In this document: positions 7,727 through 16,638 of the stretch, in pieces
How positions within the stretch are numbered: position 1 is the stretch's first letter
Layout of the letters: each line of letters opens with the position of its first letter
DNA from: CAZHGD01 sp964531735
Lineage (GTDB): Bacteria > Armatimonadota > UBA10988
NCBI GenBank assembly: GCA_964531735.1
Contig: CAZHGD010000033.1
Coordinates: 1-52,802, forward strand
DNA length: 52,802 nucleotides
Direction: 5' to 3'
Translations under genes and position numbers: made by a program
The notes under the pieces: model-generated
What the model was told of the DNA's origin: nothing
What the model saw: only the letters and a program-made list of their open reading frames with translations
The model's database searches: none

Positions 7727-9142
7727 CTAGTCCAACCACTCAGTATGGAACGCGCCCGGTCTGTCTAGCCGCTCGTAGGTGTGCGCGCCGAAGTAGTCGC
7801 GCTGCGCCTGGAGCAGGTTGGCCGGCAGACGCGGCGCGCGGTAGCTGTCGTAGTAGGACAGCGCCGACGAGAACGCCGGGATCGGGACGCCCATCACCGT
7901 CGCCGTGGCCACGACATGGCGCCAGGCGTCCTGGGCCTTGGCCGTCACCTCTTTGAAGAACGGGTCCAGCAGCAGGTTGGCCAGGTTCGCATCGCGCTCG
8001 AAGGCTTCGGTGATGCGGTGCAGGAACCGCGCCCGAATGATGCAGCCGCCACGCCAGAGCTTGGCGATCTCGCCGAAGTTGAGCGGCCAGCCATACTCCT
8101 GGCCGGCCTCGCGCATCAGCGCGAAGCCCTGCGCGTAGCTGCACACCTTCGAGGCGTAGAGCGACTGGCGGATGGCCTCGATGAACGCCTCACGGTCGCC
8201 CTGATAGGCCTGCGGCTGAGGTCCGGCCAGCACTTCGCTGGCGGCCAGGCGCTCGTCGCGAATCGCCGAGATGCACCGCGCGAAGACCGCTTCGGCAATG
8301 GTCGGCGCCGGCACGCCCAGGTCCAGCGCCGATTCGCTGGTCCACTTGCCGGTGCCCTTCTGCCCGGCGCGATCGACGATGATGTCGACGATCGGCTGAC
8401 CGGTCTCCGGGTCGGTCTTGGCGAAGATGTCCCGAGTGATCTGGATCAGGTAGCTGTCCAGGTCGCCCTCGTTCCACTGGGCGAAGGTCTCGTGCAGTTC
8501 GGCCGCCGACATGCCCAGCGTGTGCTTCAGCAGGAAGTAGGCTTCGCAGATGAGCTGCATGTCGCCGTACTCGATGCCGTTGTGCACCATCTTCACGTAG
8601 TGCCCGGCGCCATCGGGGCCAATGTAGGCGCAGCAGGACTCGCCGTCGACATGGGCGCTGATCTTCTGCAGCATCGGGCCAGCCACGTCCCAGGCCTGCG
8701 CATGCCCGCCCGGCATGATGCTCGGGCCCTTCAGCGCGCCTTCTTCGCCGCCGCTGACACCGGTGCCGATGTAGAGCAGCCCGCGCTCCTCGGCCAGCTT
8801 GCAGCGCCGCTGCGTGTCGGTGAACAGGCTGTTGCCGCCGTCGATCAGGATGTCGCCCGGCTCCAGGTGCGGGACGACCTGGTCCTGCATGGCGTCGACC
8901 GGCGCGCCGGCCTTGACCATGGTGAACACCACCCGCGGTCGCTTGAGGCTGGCGCTGAACTCTTCGAGGGTGTGGCAGCCGATGATCCGGCGGCCGGCGG
9001 ACCGCGCCACGAACTCGTCGGTGGTCGCCGTGGTGCGGTTGAACACCGCCACGGTGTAGCCCTTGCTCTCCAGGTTCAGGACCAGGTTCTGGCCCATCAC
9101 GGCCAGGCCAATGAGGCCGATATCGGCTGTCTGAGTGCTCAT
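7727..9142 (-). CDS. gnd: 6-phosphogluconate dehydrogenase, decarboxylating
   Basis: The 471-residue protein has the usual length for the long bacterial form. It begins IGLIGLAVMGQNLVLNLESK with the dinucleotide-binding GLAVMGQN and an NRT motif (VFNRTT) that favours NADP. The substrate block HYVKMVHNGIEYGDMQLICE holds the catalytic Lys. It converts 6-phosphogluconate to ribulose 5-phosphate and CO2 in the oxidative pentose phosphate pathway, in the cytoplasm. It lies 30 bases downstream of the HAD hydrolase gene, so the two form a likely operon under the promoter at 10116-10144. Confidence 0.97.
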   Translation of the reverse strand: MSTQTADIGLIGLAVMGQNLVLNLESKGYTVAVFNRTTATTDEFVARSAGRRIIGCHTLEEFSASLKRPRVVFTMVKAGAPVDAMQDQVVPHLEPGDILIDGGNSLFTDTQRRCKLAEERGLLYIGTGVSGGEEGALKGPSIMPGGHAQAWDVAGPMLQKISAHVDGESCCAYIGPDGAGHYVKMVHNGIEYGDMQLICEAYFLLKHTLGMSAAELHETFAQWNEGDLDSYLIQITRDIFAKTDPETGQPIVDIIVDRAGQKGTGKWTSESALDLGVPAPTIAEAVFARCISAIRDERLAASEVLAGPQPQAYQGDREAFIEAIRQSLYASKVCSYAQGFALMREAGQEYGWPLNFGEIAKLWRGGCIIRARFLHRITEAFERDANLANLLLDPFFKEVTAKAQDAWRHVVATATVMGVPIPAFSSALSYYDSYRAPRLPANLLQAQRDYFGAHTYERLDRPGAFHTEWLD

Positions 9143-9172
9143 CTTGTCGTCAACCTTCCAACCAGTTGGCGC

Positions 9173-10060
9173 TTAGGCCTGCTTCCACGGCGGCAGTTCG
9201 GGCAGGTACCGATCGAACTCGGCCATCAGGGCCTGCTCGTACTCACCAGCGTAGCTGCCGGCGAAGAAGCGGTCCAATGACTCGTTGTAGAGGCGCTCCC
9301 AGGAGGCCGCTTCGTCACCCGGATTGATCGGGTAGAAGCGGAAGCCGTTGGCCTGCGCGGCCTTCAGGTCGCCCGGCGCGTCGCCGATCATCAGGACCTT
9401 GGACGGGTCGTACTTGCCCGCGGCGGCCCATTCCAGCATCTGCTTCTTGCTGCCGACTTCCTGGCCGCAGATGGTGGCCACGTACTGGGCGATGTCGTGC
9501 TCTTCCCATTCGCGCTGCAACGCTTCGCCCGGCGTGCCCGAGACCACGATCATCTCGGCCTGCGTGACGGCCCGCTGCAGGAACTCGGTGACCAGCGGGA
9601 ACGGCGGCAGGTCGTGGACCATCTCTTCGATGTCGGCGTTGACCTCTTCGCTCCAGGCCAGCGCCCGCTGGAGAATCACGTCACCGGTGCTCTCGGCCGC
9701 CTTCTTCAGCGCCGGGTTGCCCAACTTGGTCTCGTTGGCCACCCACTGGCGCAGGCTCGGCACCAGCGGCGCCGTCCAGCCGCGCTTGGCCACGTCGGAC
9801 CAGTCGTCCAGCAGATCGAAGGTCATCAGCAAGGCGGGGAAGCGGTTGACGCCCCGCCATTTGCTGTAGAGATTGACGAACTCCGCCGCAGCTCGCGCGT
9901 ACTTGCTGACCGGCTGGCAGTCCCACCACTTGATGATGTTGGGGATGAAGCACTCTTTGTGCTTGATCTCCATGCTATCGAAACAGCACCCGTCCGAATC
10001 GATCCCGATGAAGAACTCGTGCTGGGCATTCAGGGCCTGCAGGTCCTGCTGCGTTGGCAT
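9173..10060 (-). CDS. HAD-family hydrolase
   Basis: The 295-residue protein has HAD motif I as FIGIDSDGCCFDSM (nucleophile Asp, DxD). Motif II is VVSGTP and motif IV is VLMIGDAPGDLKAA, with the motif III Lys before it (GSKKQM). A large helical cap lies between motifs I and II. It likely hydrolyses a phosphoester such as a sugar phosphate. The ATG at 10060 has AGGAGG upstream, and the gene leads a two-gene operon with gnd. That setting hints at sugar-phosphate metabolism, but the substrate is not defined by sequence. Confidence 0.85.
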   Translation of the reverse strand: MPTQQDLQALNAQHEFFIGIDSDGCCFDSMEIKHKECFIPNIIKWWDCQPVSKYARAAAEFVNLYSKWRGVNRFPALLMTFDLLDDWSDVAKRGWTAPLVPSLRQWVANETKLGNPALKKAAESTGDVILQRALAWSEEVNADIEEMVHDLPPFPLVTEFLQRAVTQAEMIVVSGTPGEALQREWEEHDIAQYVATICGQEVGSKKQMLEWAAAGKYDPSKVLMIGDAPGDLKAAQANGFRFYPINPGDEAASWERLYNESLDRFFAGSYAGEYEQALMAEFDRYLPELPPWKQA

Positions 10061-10115
10061 CGCGCCGCCTCCTGCTGTGGTCGCTCATGGGCGCAGCTTT
10101 CGGCGCGCCGGCCGC

Positions 10116-10144
10116 ATTGTCTCATTGTGGTTGCGGAGCGTCAA
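10116..10144 (-). promoter_or_regulatory. Sigma-70-type promoter for HAD hydrolase-gnd
   Basis: On the minus strand TTGACG (10139-10144) and GACAAT (10116-10121) are separated by exactly 17 bases. They lie about 56 bases upstream of the HAD hydrolase start. Confidence 0.5.
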
Positions 10145-10205
10145 GGCACGAGCGCACGCGACCCAAGGCGCCGGCCGGAGGGGGTGCGAGCTGCTCCCGT
10201 CGCGC

Positions 10206-10802
10206 TCAGGGGTCGAACAGGTCCTCGACGAAGCTGAGCGCCACGGCCTCCGCGCGGTTGCGGCAGTCGAGCTTGCTCATGATGCGCTTGACGTGGTTGT
10301 GGGCGGTGAACGGACTGATGAACAGCCGCACCGCAATCTCCTGGTCGGTCAGGCCCTGGCGCATCAGCAGCAGGACCTCCTGTTCGCGCGCGGTGAGATG
10401 CTGCCGAGCGCTGCGGTTGAGGCTGGAGACCACCGGCAGCCCGCCTTCGAGCACCTGTTTGACCTTCGATTCCAGCTCGTCGAGCCGGAACGGTTTCGGC
10501 AGGTAGCCACTGATGCCGAGTTCGGTACACTCGAACAGCGATTCCAACGAGGCGTAGCCCGTCAGCACCAGCACCGGCACGTTGGACTTCACCGTGGTGC
10601 GCAGCGACTGCAACATCTGGAAACCGCCCATGACCGGCATGCGCAGGTCGAGTAGCACCAGATCGAACGACCGCTCCATGACCCGTTGCAGACCCTCACG
10701 CCCGTGGTTGGCCACGGTGACGAAGTGGCCCATGTGCTCCAGGGCCTCGCGCAGCACCTCGCAGATGTTGATGTCGTCGTCAACCACCAGGATGTTGGCC
10801 AT
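10206..10802 (-). CDS. Two-component response regulator, receiver plus LuxR-type HTH
   Basis: The 198-residue protein has an N-terminal receiver with acidic residues in ILVVDDD, phospho-acceptor Asp in LVLLDLRMP, Thr in VLTGY and Lys in LPKPF. The C-terminal LuxR/NarL helix-turn-helix begins near LTAREQEVLLLMRQGLTDQE. It should bind DNA as a phosphorylation-dependent dimer. It is the last gene of the minus-strand motility block, 9 bases after fliM, so it may control motility genes. A cognate kinase could be the receiver-GAF-kinase at 15046 or another not in the window. Confidence 0.92.
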   Translation of the reverse strand: MANILVVDDDINICEVLREALEHMGHFVTVANHGREGLQRVMERSFDLVLLDLRMPVMGGFQMLQSLRTTVKSNVPVLVLTGYASLESLFECTELGISGYLPKPFRLDELESKVKQVLEGGLPVVSSLNRSARQHLTAREQEVLLLMRQGLTDQEIAVRLFISPFTAHNHVKRIMSKLDCRNRAEAVALSFVEDLFDP

Positions 10803-10811
10803 GAAGCGTGC

Positions 10812-11858
10812 CTATTCGTTCTGCGTCGAGCGACCGCGCGGCGTGGTGGCACGCCGCGCCTCATCAAAGGGTGTCGGCACCTCGACCTTCTCACTCAACC
10901 GAATGGCCAGGCGCCGACGACGCTGGCCGACGCGCGCCCGGTAGAGGTACTGGTCGCCGATGTAGACACCGACCTCATCGCCGATCCGGGAATCGAGCCG
11001 GATGACGTCGTTGACCCGCAGGTCACGGATCTGCTGGACCGTCAGCCGCGAGCGACCCAGCTCGCCAATGATCGGCAACGACAGATCCGCCATGACCTCT
11101 TGTACCATCATTCGGTCCCGCTCGGCACTCGATTGATCGCTGACGATGCGGTCCTGGCTGAGATACTGGAGCAACGCGTCGACGAGCACGTCGGGCATGC
11201 ACATCGACATCATGCCGAAGTCCTCGCCGATCGTGACTTCCAGGCTGACCACCACCACCGGGGTGTTGATGGCCGCGACCTGCGCGAACTGCGGGTCCTG
11301 CTCGACGCGAATGATGCGGGGCCGGATACGGATGAAGTCCTGCCAGGTCTCGGCCAGGCAGTGCAGCATCCGTTCCAGTGGCCGCTGGAACAGCACCAAC
11401 TCGACGTCGGTCAACTGCCGGATACGGGTGCCCCGCGTCTGCTTGCCGCCGAGCATCTGCTCGTACATCGGGAAGACGACGGTGGGCGTCATCTCGAGCG
11501 CGGCCTGGCCCGGCAGCGGGTCCAGCTCGACCACATGAATCAGCGTCGGCTGCGGCAACGAGTAGACGAACTCGTGGTAGCTCAGCGGTGTGACCGACTC
11601 GACCTTGACGATGATGTTGGTGCGCACATAGGCCGACAGCGTGGTGCTCAGCAAGCGCGCGAACCGCTCGTGGATGCGCTCCAGGTTGCGCAATTGCTCG
11701 CGCGAGAACTTCTCCGGGCGCTTGAAGTCGTAGAGCTTGACCTCAACGTCCGGCTCGCTGGTGCGCTCCACGGTGGCGCCGCCCCCGCCGCCGCTGGCGC
11801 CACTCGACGCTTGGGCGAGCAGGGCGTCGATCTCATCCTGACTGAGCATCCCGTCCAT
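10812..11858 (-). CDS. fliM: Flagellar motor switch protein FliM
   Basis: The 348-residue protein begins MDGMLSQDEIDALLAQ. The LSQDEIDALL segment is the conserved CheY-P-binding peptide of FliM, followed by a Gly/Ser linker. The middle domain (about 45-235) is the CheC-like FliM core, with the usual EKFSREQLRNLERIHERFAR opening. The C-terminal SpoA domain (about 255-330) includes VNDVIRLDSRIGDEVGVYIG and would contact FliN. It belongs to the C-ring that sets motor direction. No fliG or fliN is in the window, so the motor genes are split in this genome. Confidence 0.96.
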   Translation of the reverse strand: MDGMLSQDEIDALLAQASSGASGGGGGATVERTSEPDVEVKLYDFKRPEKFSREQLRNLERIHERFARLLSTTLSAYVRTNIIVKVESVTPLSYHEFVYSLPQPTLIHVVELDPLPGQAALEMTPTVVFPMYEQMLGGKQTRGTRIRQLTDVELVLFQRPLERMLHCLAETWQDFIRIRPRIIRVEQDPQFAQVAAINTPVVVVSLEVTIGEDFGMMSMCMPDVLVDALLQYLSQDRIVSDQSSAERDRMMVQEVMADLSLPIIGELGRSRLTVQQIRDLRVNDVIRLDSRIGDEVGVYIGDQYLYRARVGQRRRRLAIRLSEKVEVPTPFDEARRATTPRGRSTQNE

Positions 11859-11880
11859 GGGTTATCTCGCCGTTGGTCAG

Positions 11881-11910
11881 AGTCTACCACGGTGGGCCAG
11901 CCGCCGTCCA
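11881..11910 (-). promoter_or_regulatory. Candidate promoter for fliM
   Basis: On the minus strand TGGACG (11905-11910) and TAGACT (11881-11886) are 18 bases apart, with TG before the -10 as in extended -10 promoters. It lies 23 bases upstream of fliM. Confidence 0.3.
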
Positions 11911-11971
11911 GACCGGCCAGACAGGGCTGCCGTGGCGTCGAGCGTGCGCCCGGCACGCACCACGACCAAGT

Positions 11972-13336
11972 CTACGACGCGGCCGAGAGCGCGGCGGACA
12001 ACTGCTGCTCGAGCGCGTTCGTTTCGCCCACCACCGAAGGCACCAACGCCTGCATGTCGTTCACGCCGACGCTCAGGATGCCCAGCGCGTAGCCGCTCGC
12101 CGTGAGCGTCGGCTCGACGCCCTCGATGCCACCCAGTTCGGCCATGTGACAGACCACGTTGCCGACGTTCACTGCCGCCGCGACCGCGCGGCAGGGCTCG
12201 TGGGCGCTCTCCGGCTGGTGGTGCCACGACATGGCCTCACCCAGCACCGACGGCAGGTTCCACTTGCGCGCCAGCCAGCCGCTCAGCCAGGCGTGGCTCA
12301 TGCCGAGCGTCTGCTCCTCGGCGGCCAGCAGCGCCGACCCGCCCTCGCGCGCCTTCTGCAGCGCCCGGGCGTAGTAGTCGGCCAGGTGCCGTTCCAGTGC
12401 CAGCCGGCCAAAGTCGTGCAACAGCCCCGCGGTGAACGCTTCCTCGCCGTCCAGACCACTGACGCGCTCGGCCACCTTCCGCGCGGCAATGGCGCAGGCC
12501 AGGCTGTGCCGCCACAGCCGGGCCCGATCCAGCAGCTTGCTCTTGCCGCCGAAGAAGTTGGACACGGCCGCGCCGATGATCAGGTTGCGGATGGCTTGCG
12601 TGCCCAGGATGACGGTCGCCTCGGGAATCGTGGCGATGCGGCGCGAGAAGCCGAAGTAGGCCGAGTTGACGATGCGCAGCAACTGCCCGGTCAGCCGCGG
12701 ATCGCCACCAATGACTTGCGAGATCTCGCGCACGGTGGTCGATTCGTCGCCGGAGATCTGCAGGATGCGCGCCACCACATGGGGCAGCAACGGCATCGCG
12801 CCGAACATCCACTTCAGCCGGTCTTCATCGATCTGCGAGTCGCGGACCATCTCATCGGCCATGACCGATGGCTTCGGGCGCCGCTCGCCGCCGGCGCCGG
12901 CGGCCTCGGCCCCGCCTTTGACCCGGGCCAGCTCGATGCTGCGCCGCAGCAGGTCATCGTGCCCCGCCAACGCCAGCGGCAGGATGGACACGAGCGAGAC
13001 CACGTTGAGCGGTTTGGTCAGGAAACCGATCGGCCGCAGACTGCTCAGCCGCCGCAACATATCGCGGTCCAGCCCTGAGCAGAGCATCAGGATGGCGATG
13101 TTGTTGCCGCCCACCCGCACCTGGAGCATCAACTGCTCCGACGCGCTCTCCGGGTTGACGAGGTCGATCATCAGCAGCTTGAAAGGCTTGGAATCAAGCT
13201 TCTTCAGCGCCTCGGCAACGCTGTTGGCCGTCGTCACGTCACAGCCGTGCTGCCCCAACGTCTGTTTGAGCAGCATCCGCGAATACGGTACGTCTGAGGC
13301 CAGTAGCACGGGTTCGCGGGGTTGTCCACCCGCCAT
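11972..13336 (-). CDS. Receiver-like plus HDOD domain signalling protein
   Basis: The 454-residue protein has a receiver-like N-domain (about 1-125). It has VLLASDVPYSRMLL at the acidic pocket, with only one clear acid, then Asp in LLMIDLVNPE and Lys in FLTKPL. A linker leads to an HDOD domain (about 185-390) with LLRIVNSAYFGFSRRI and GLLHDFGRL. HDOD proteins are non-enzymatic relatives of HD hydrolases used in bacterial signalling. ATG 13336 is chosen because AAGGA lies 8 bases upstream; GTG 13372 is the alternative. It sits in the motility block next to a second HDOD gene. Confidence 0.88.
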   Translation of the reverse strand: MAGGQPREPVLLASDVPYSRMLLKQTLGQHGCDVTTANSVAEALKKLDSKPFKLLMIDLVNPESASEQLMLQVRVGGNNIAILMLCSGLDRDMLRRLSSLRPIGFLTKPLNVVSLVSILPLALAGHDDLLRRSIELARVKGGAEAAGAGGERRPKPSVMADEMVRDSQIDEDRLKWMFGAMPLLPHVVARILQISGDESTTVREISQVIGGDPRLTGQLLRIVNSAYFGFSRRIATIPEATVILGTQAIRNLIIGAAVSNFFGGKSKLLDRARLWRHSLACAIAARKVAERVSGLDGEEAFTAGLLHDFGRLALERHLADYYARALQKAREGGSALLAAEEQTLGMSHAWLSGWLARKWNLPSVLGEAMSWHHQPESAHEPCRAVAAAVNVGNVVCHMAELGGIEGVEPTLTASGYALGILSVGVNDMQALVPSVVGETNALEQQLSAALSAAS

Positions 13337-13513
13337 GGCAGCATCCTTGCGTCGACGTTGTACGTCGCCCACGTCAACCTACACCCTTGTCCCGCGGCCG
13401 GCCATCAGCCGACGACGGCGACAACACCCCGCGCTCGATCACTAGGACGTCCAATCGGCACCAAAAGTCTTGCGGGCGCGGTCAGCCGGGCCACCGCGCC
13501 GTTACCCAACCGC

Positions 13514-14353
13514 TCAGGCGAACTCGGGTTCGCGTACTTGGTCAATCAACTGGTCGGTCAGCGCCAGCAGTTCCAGCTCGTCGATGCCCAGTCGCTCCAC
13601 TGCCGCGGCGTCCAGCGTGTAGTTCAGCCCGTCGATGCCGATACCGACGCCGATCATCAGCGCCAGCGCATCGGCGAGGTGCACGATGGTGGCCAACTGC
13701 CAGACGTCATCCGCGTCACTGGGATGATGGTGGTAGGCGATGGCCTTGGACAGCTTTGGCGGCAGTTGCCAGCGCTCGGTGATCATGCCGCCGAGGGCCG
13801 CATGGTCGATGCGCATCAGCTCGACTTCGACCTGGTCGAAGGCCCGGTCGGCCTGGCTCAGCCGCAGACTGAGGTCACTGCCCTGATCGGCCAGATAGCT
13901 GCTCAGCACCACCTTGCCGATATCGTGGAGCAGCCCGGCCACGAAGGCCTCGTCAGCCGGCTTGTAGCCCACCTTGGCGGCCACCAGCGAGGCCCCGCAC
14001 CCGGCCGCCATCGAGTGGCTCCACAGCTCGCCTTTGCGCAGCATGTAGCCCGCCTGAGGCCGCGACAGAAAGTCCTGCGCCGCCGCGCCGATGACCAGCG
14101 AGCGCACCGTCTTGCGGCCCAGGACCAGAATCGCCTGCTGCACCGTCGACACCCGCCGCGAGACGCCGTAGTAAGGCGAGTTGGCCAGCTTCATGGTCTG
14201 GCCGACCAGCGCCTGGTCCATCGACAGGGCGGTCGCGATCTGATCGTTCGGGCTGTTCTCGTCGCGCAGCAGTTCCATCGCTTTGACCACTGCGGCCGGC
14301 AGCGACGGCAGGCGGTCTGCGTATTCCAGCATCGCATCCAGGTCTGCGGTCAT
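13514..14353 (-). CDS. HDOD domain-containing protein
   Basis: The 279-residue protein is a single HDOD module. LPSLPAAVVKAMELL is at the start, LANSPYYGVSRRVSTVQQAI in the middle, and GLLHDIGKVVLSSYL with the H-D pair follows. No output domain is attached. Its ATG overlaps the cheD stop codon by four bases (ATGA), so it is translationally coupled to cheD. Such HDOD proteins commonly sit in chemotaxis or motility operons and act in signalling through protein binding. Its role here is inferred from context. Confidence 0.9.
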   Translation of the reverse strand: MTADLDAMLEYADRLPSLPAAVVKAMELLRDENSPNDQIATALSMDQALVGQTMKLANSPYYGVSRRVSTVQQAILVLGRKTVRSLVIGAAAQDFLSRPQAGYMLRKGELWSHSMAAGCGASLVAAKVGYKPADEAFVAGLLHDIGKVVLSSYLADQGSDLSLRLSQADRAFDQVEVELMRIDHAALGGMITERWQLPPKLSKAIAYHHHPSDADDVWQLATIVHLADALALMIGVGIGIDGLNYTLDAAAVERLGIDELELLALTDQLIDQVREPEFA

Positions 14354-14856
14354 CGCGGCACCTCGGCCTTCTCGGTCAGCTCTTCATAGACGCGGTCAGG
14401 CTGTCCGAGAACTTTGACAGTCACCTGCCCCGATCCGACCGTCACATGGACAGTCCGGCCCTTGGTACCACCGACATCACCCACCGGCGACGGCACCCCA
14501 GCCCGCTCCAGCGCATCGCGCACCGCCTGAACATTACGCTCGCCGATCTCAAGTAGCGAGCTCTGACCCTGAGTCAACAGAGCGGCACCGCCAAACAGGC
14601 CAGCCTGGACTCGCGTCGGATCCGCCCCGACATTCACCATGCTTTCGAGCAGGTACGGCACGGCCGTGTCGGCGTACTTGGCCGGCACCTCGCTGCCGCT
14701 ACCCCGCGGCAGCATCACGTGCGCGACGGCGCCCACATGCGCGACGCGGTCGTACATCACGACGGCCACGCAGGAGCCCAGGCCGATGACAGTCAGGACC
14801 TCCCCAGGGCTGTTGCTGACCCGCCCTTCGGCAAGTCCCACGATGCTCGTCTTCAT
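14350..14856 (-). CDS. cheD: Chemoreceptor glutamine deamidase CheD
   Basis: The 168-residue protein has the CheD fold with catalytic Cys in TVIGLGSCVAVVMYD and His in AHVMLPRG. It deamidates selected glutamines in methyl-accepting chemotaxis proteins and often binds CheC. GLFGGAALL and IGERNVQAV are typical late motifs. The start at 14856 (MKTSIVGL) is preferred because upstream in-frame residues are low-complexity. It overlaps the downstream HDOD gene by four bases. It shows that this organism uses chemoreceptors, although none is in the window. Confidence 0.93.
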   Translation of the reverse strand: MKTSIVGLAEGRVSNSPGEVLTVIGLGSCVAVVMYDRVAHVGAVAHVMLPRGSGSEVPAKYADTAVPYLLESMVNVGADPTRVQAGLFGGAALLTQGQSSLLEIGERNVQAVRDALERAGVPSPVGDVGGTKGRTVHVTVGSGQVTVKVLGQPDRVYEELTEKAEVPR

Positions 14857-14989
14857 GAGTCCCCACAGTTTCCGGCGCTGCTGCGGATCACCTCGCCTCA
14901 CACCTCTCTGGTCCACTTGGCCACGACTCGCTAGCTTACCAGGGAGTGGACATGTTCCTGGTGTCCCGAACCCGAGTCGGCGTTTCGCA

Positions 14990-15022
14990 GACCAAGTAAT
15001 TCCTCCTTCCCGGCACTTGGTC
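14990..15022. repeat. Inverted repeat downstream of the receiver-GAF-kinase gene
   Basis: Perfect 8-base arms (GACCAAGT / ACTTGGTC) with a 17-base loop lie 24 bases after the kinase stop and 134 bases before cheD. On the minus strand the loop contains AAGGAGG. It could be a transcript-end hairpin or a leader element; the large loop makes either uncertain. Confidence 0.35.
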
Positions 15023-15045
15023 GTCTCCGTAACCAGAACGTAAAC

Positions 15046-16611
15046 CTAGCCTCGGGGCAGACCGGCACTCCGGGGCAGGTGGAGGCCGACGCGGTAGTGC
15101 GAGTCGTCGGCCCGCACGTCCAACTGCCCCCGGTGGCGTTCGGTCACATGGCGGCTGATGGCCAACGTCAGCGCCGCTCCCGAGGCGCTGTCGCCGGAGG
15201 CGATCTCGAGGTCCTGCCACCACTGCGCGGCCTGGACCATCTCGCCCGCCACGCGGATCTCCACCCCGGTCGGCGTCTCGCTGGCCGACAGATGCACCGT
15301 GCCGCCGGCGACCACGCCGTCGCGAGCCGCCTCGACCAGCGCCAGCACCGCGCTGCGGAGCTCGCTACGCGCCGCTTCCACGCAGCGTTCGGGCGCCTCA
15401 CCCACGACCAACGAGACCCCCGCCTCAGCACACACCGGCCCGGCTTCGGTGGCCACCTCGGCCAGCAAGGCGGCCACCGGCACCTCCTCGAAGGCCGGTG
15501 CCGCGTTGCTGCGCGCAAAGCTCAGCAACTGGGTGCACATCTTCTCCAACTCGCCCACTTCGCGCTTGATCAGCTCGAGCCGCTCGCCCGTCTCGGGCAG
15601 GTCGTCCTCGATCATCTCGGCGGCCGCGCTGATGACGGTGACCGGGCCGCGCAGGTCGTGGATGATGGAGCTCGCCAGGCGGCCGGCAGTGGCCACGCGC
15701 TCGCGCCGCGCCCGCTCCTGCAGCAAGGTCAGCCGGTGCAGCGTGAGCGCGGCATCGGAGGCCAGAATGGTGGCGACCTCCACATCGCCGGGCTGGAAGC
15801 CGCGCTGCCCGTCCAGGCGACTGATGTTCAGCACGCCGATCGGCTCGCCCGCCGCGCACAGCGGCAAGCACATCGAGGCGGTCACCTCGGGTCGCCGCAT
15901 CGCGGCCCGAATCACCGCCGGCAGCGGCTTGTCCGGCGCCATCTCCAGGGTCAACTGACGGCTGAACACCCAGCCGCTGATCGGCTCCCCGATCTCGCGG
16001 CGCGCCTCATGCGCCACTTGCTCGGCGAGACCCGTCGAGGCCACCACGCGTAGCGCGTGGGTGCGCTCGTCCATCAGCATCAGCGACACCCGCTCGGCCC
16101 GGATCTCGGTCACCGCCAGATCGACCAAGAAGGAGTGCAGCGCCGCCGGCTCGGTCAGCGAGGCCATCTGGTTGAGCTGGTCGTAGAGCCGCGTCAGCGC
16201 CAGCAGGCGCACGTTGTCGAGCATCGTGCGGCGCTCGGACAGCGCGGCTTCCACCGCATCGACCAGCGCCGGCGGATCGAGCGGCTTGGCCACCACCTGC
16301 GAGAACCCGCGGTTGAGCGCCTCGATGGCCACGCTGAGCGAGGTGTTGCCGGTGAGCAGGATGCCGGCCAGGTCGGCCTGCTCCTGCCGCAGTTCGCGGA
16401 AAGTGGCGAAACCGTCGCGGCCTGGCATCATGTAGTCGAGCAGGGCCAGACCGAACCCGCGTTTCAACTCGGGGTCGCTGCGCGCCAGCGAGAGCGCGGC
16501 CAACCCGTCAGCGGCCTCGATCACTTTGAACGAGGCCGCCTCCAGCGCGGTTCGGCACTGGCGACGGCAGCTCTCATCGTCGTCGGCCACGAGGACCGTT
16601 TCACGGCGCAT
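15046..16611 (-). CDS. Receiver-GAF-histidine kinase-like hybrid with degenerate ATPase domain
   Basis: The 521-residue protein has a receiver (about 1-125) with VLVADDD, Asp in LALLDYMMPG, Thr in LLTGN and Lys in VAKPL. A GAF domain follows (about 140-295). A HisKA helix has the phospho-acceptor His in SSIIHDLRGPVTVIS. The ATP-binding domain at the end is poor: the N-box Asn is not seen (LVEAARDGV), the DxGxG motif is replaced by RVAGEMVQAA, and the glycine lid is weak. It may be an inactive kinase that acts as a phospho-relay or scaffold. It lies between fliS and cheD. Confidence 0.85.
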   Translation of the reverse strand: MRRETVLVADDDESCRRQCRTALEAASFKVIEAADGLAALSLARSDPELKRGFGLALLDYMMPGRDGFATFRELRQEQADLAGILLTGNTSLSVAIEALNRGFSQVVAKPLDPPALVDAVEAALSERRTMLDNVRLLALTRLYDQLNQMASLTEPAALHSFLVDLAVTEIRAERVSLMLMDERTHALRVVASTGLAEQVAHEARREIGEPISGWVFSRQLTLEMAPDKPLPAVIRAAMRRPEVTASMCLPLCAAGEPIGVLNISRLDGQRGFQPGDVEVATILASDAALTLHRLTLLQERARRERVATAGRLASSIIHDLRGPVTVISAAAEMIEDDLPETGERLELIKREVGELEKMCTQLLSFARSNAAPAFEEVPVAALLAEVATEAGPVCAEAGVSLVVGEAPERCVEAARSELRSAVLALVEAARDGVVAGGTVHLSASETPTGVEIRVAGEMVQAAQWWQDLEIASGDSASGAALTLAISRHVTERHRGQLDVRADDSHYRVGLHLPRSAGLPRG

Positions 16612-16638
16612 GGTGGTACCTGCCCGGAGTGGGTCCGA

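Noticed and set aside
13451..13458. GCCGATTG on the minus strand upstream of the receiver-HDOD gene as a sigma-28 -10 box
   Set aside because: No TAAA lies 15 bases upstream; the -35 position is GC-rich.
14939..15000. Possible 19-codon leader peptide (TTG start after AAGGAGG) upstream of cheD
   Set aside because: Only a ribosome-like site and a short frame support it; no regulatory codons or attenuator-like terminator are evident.
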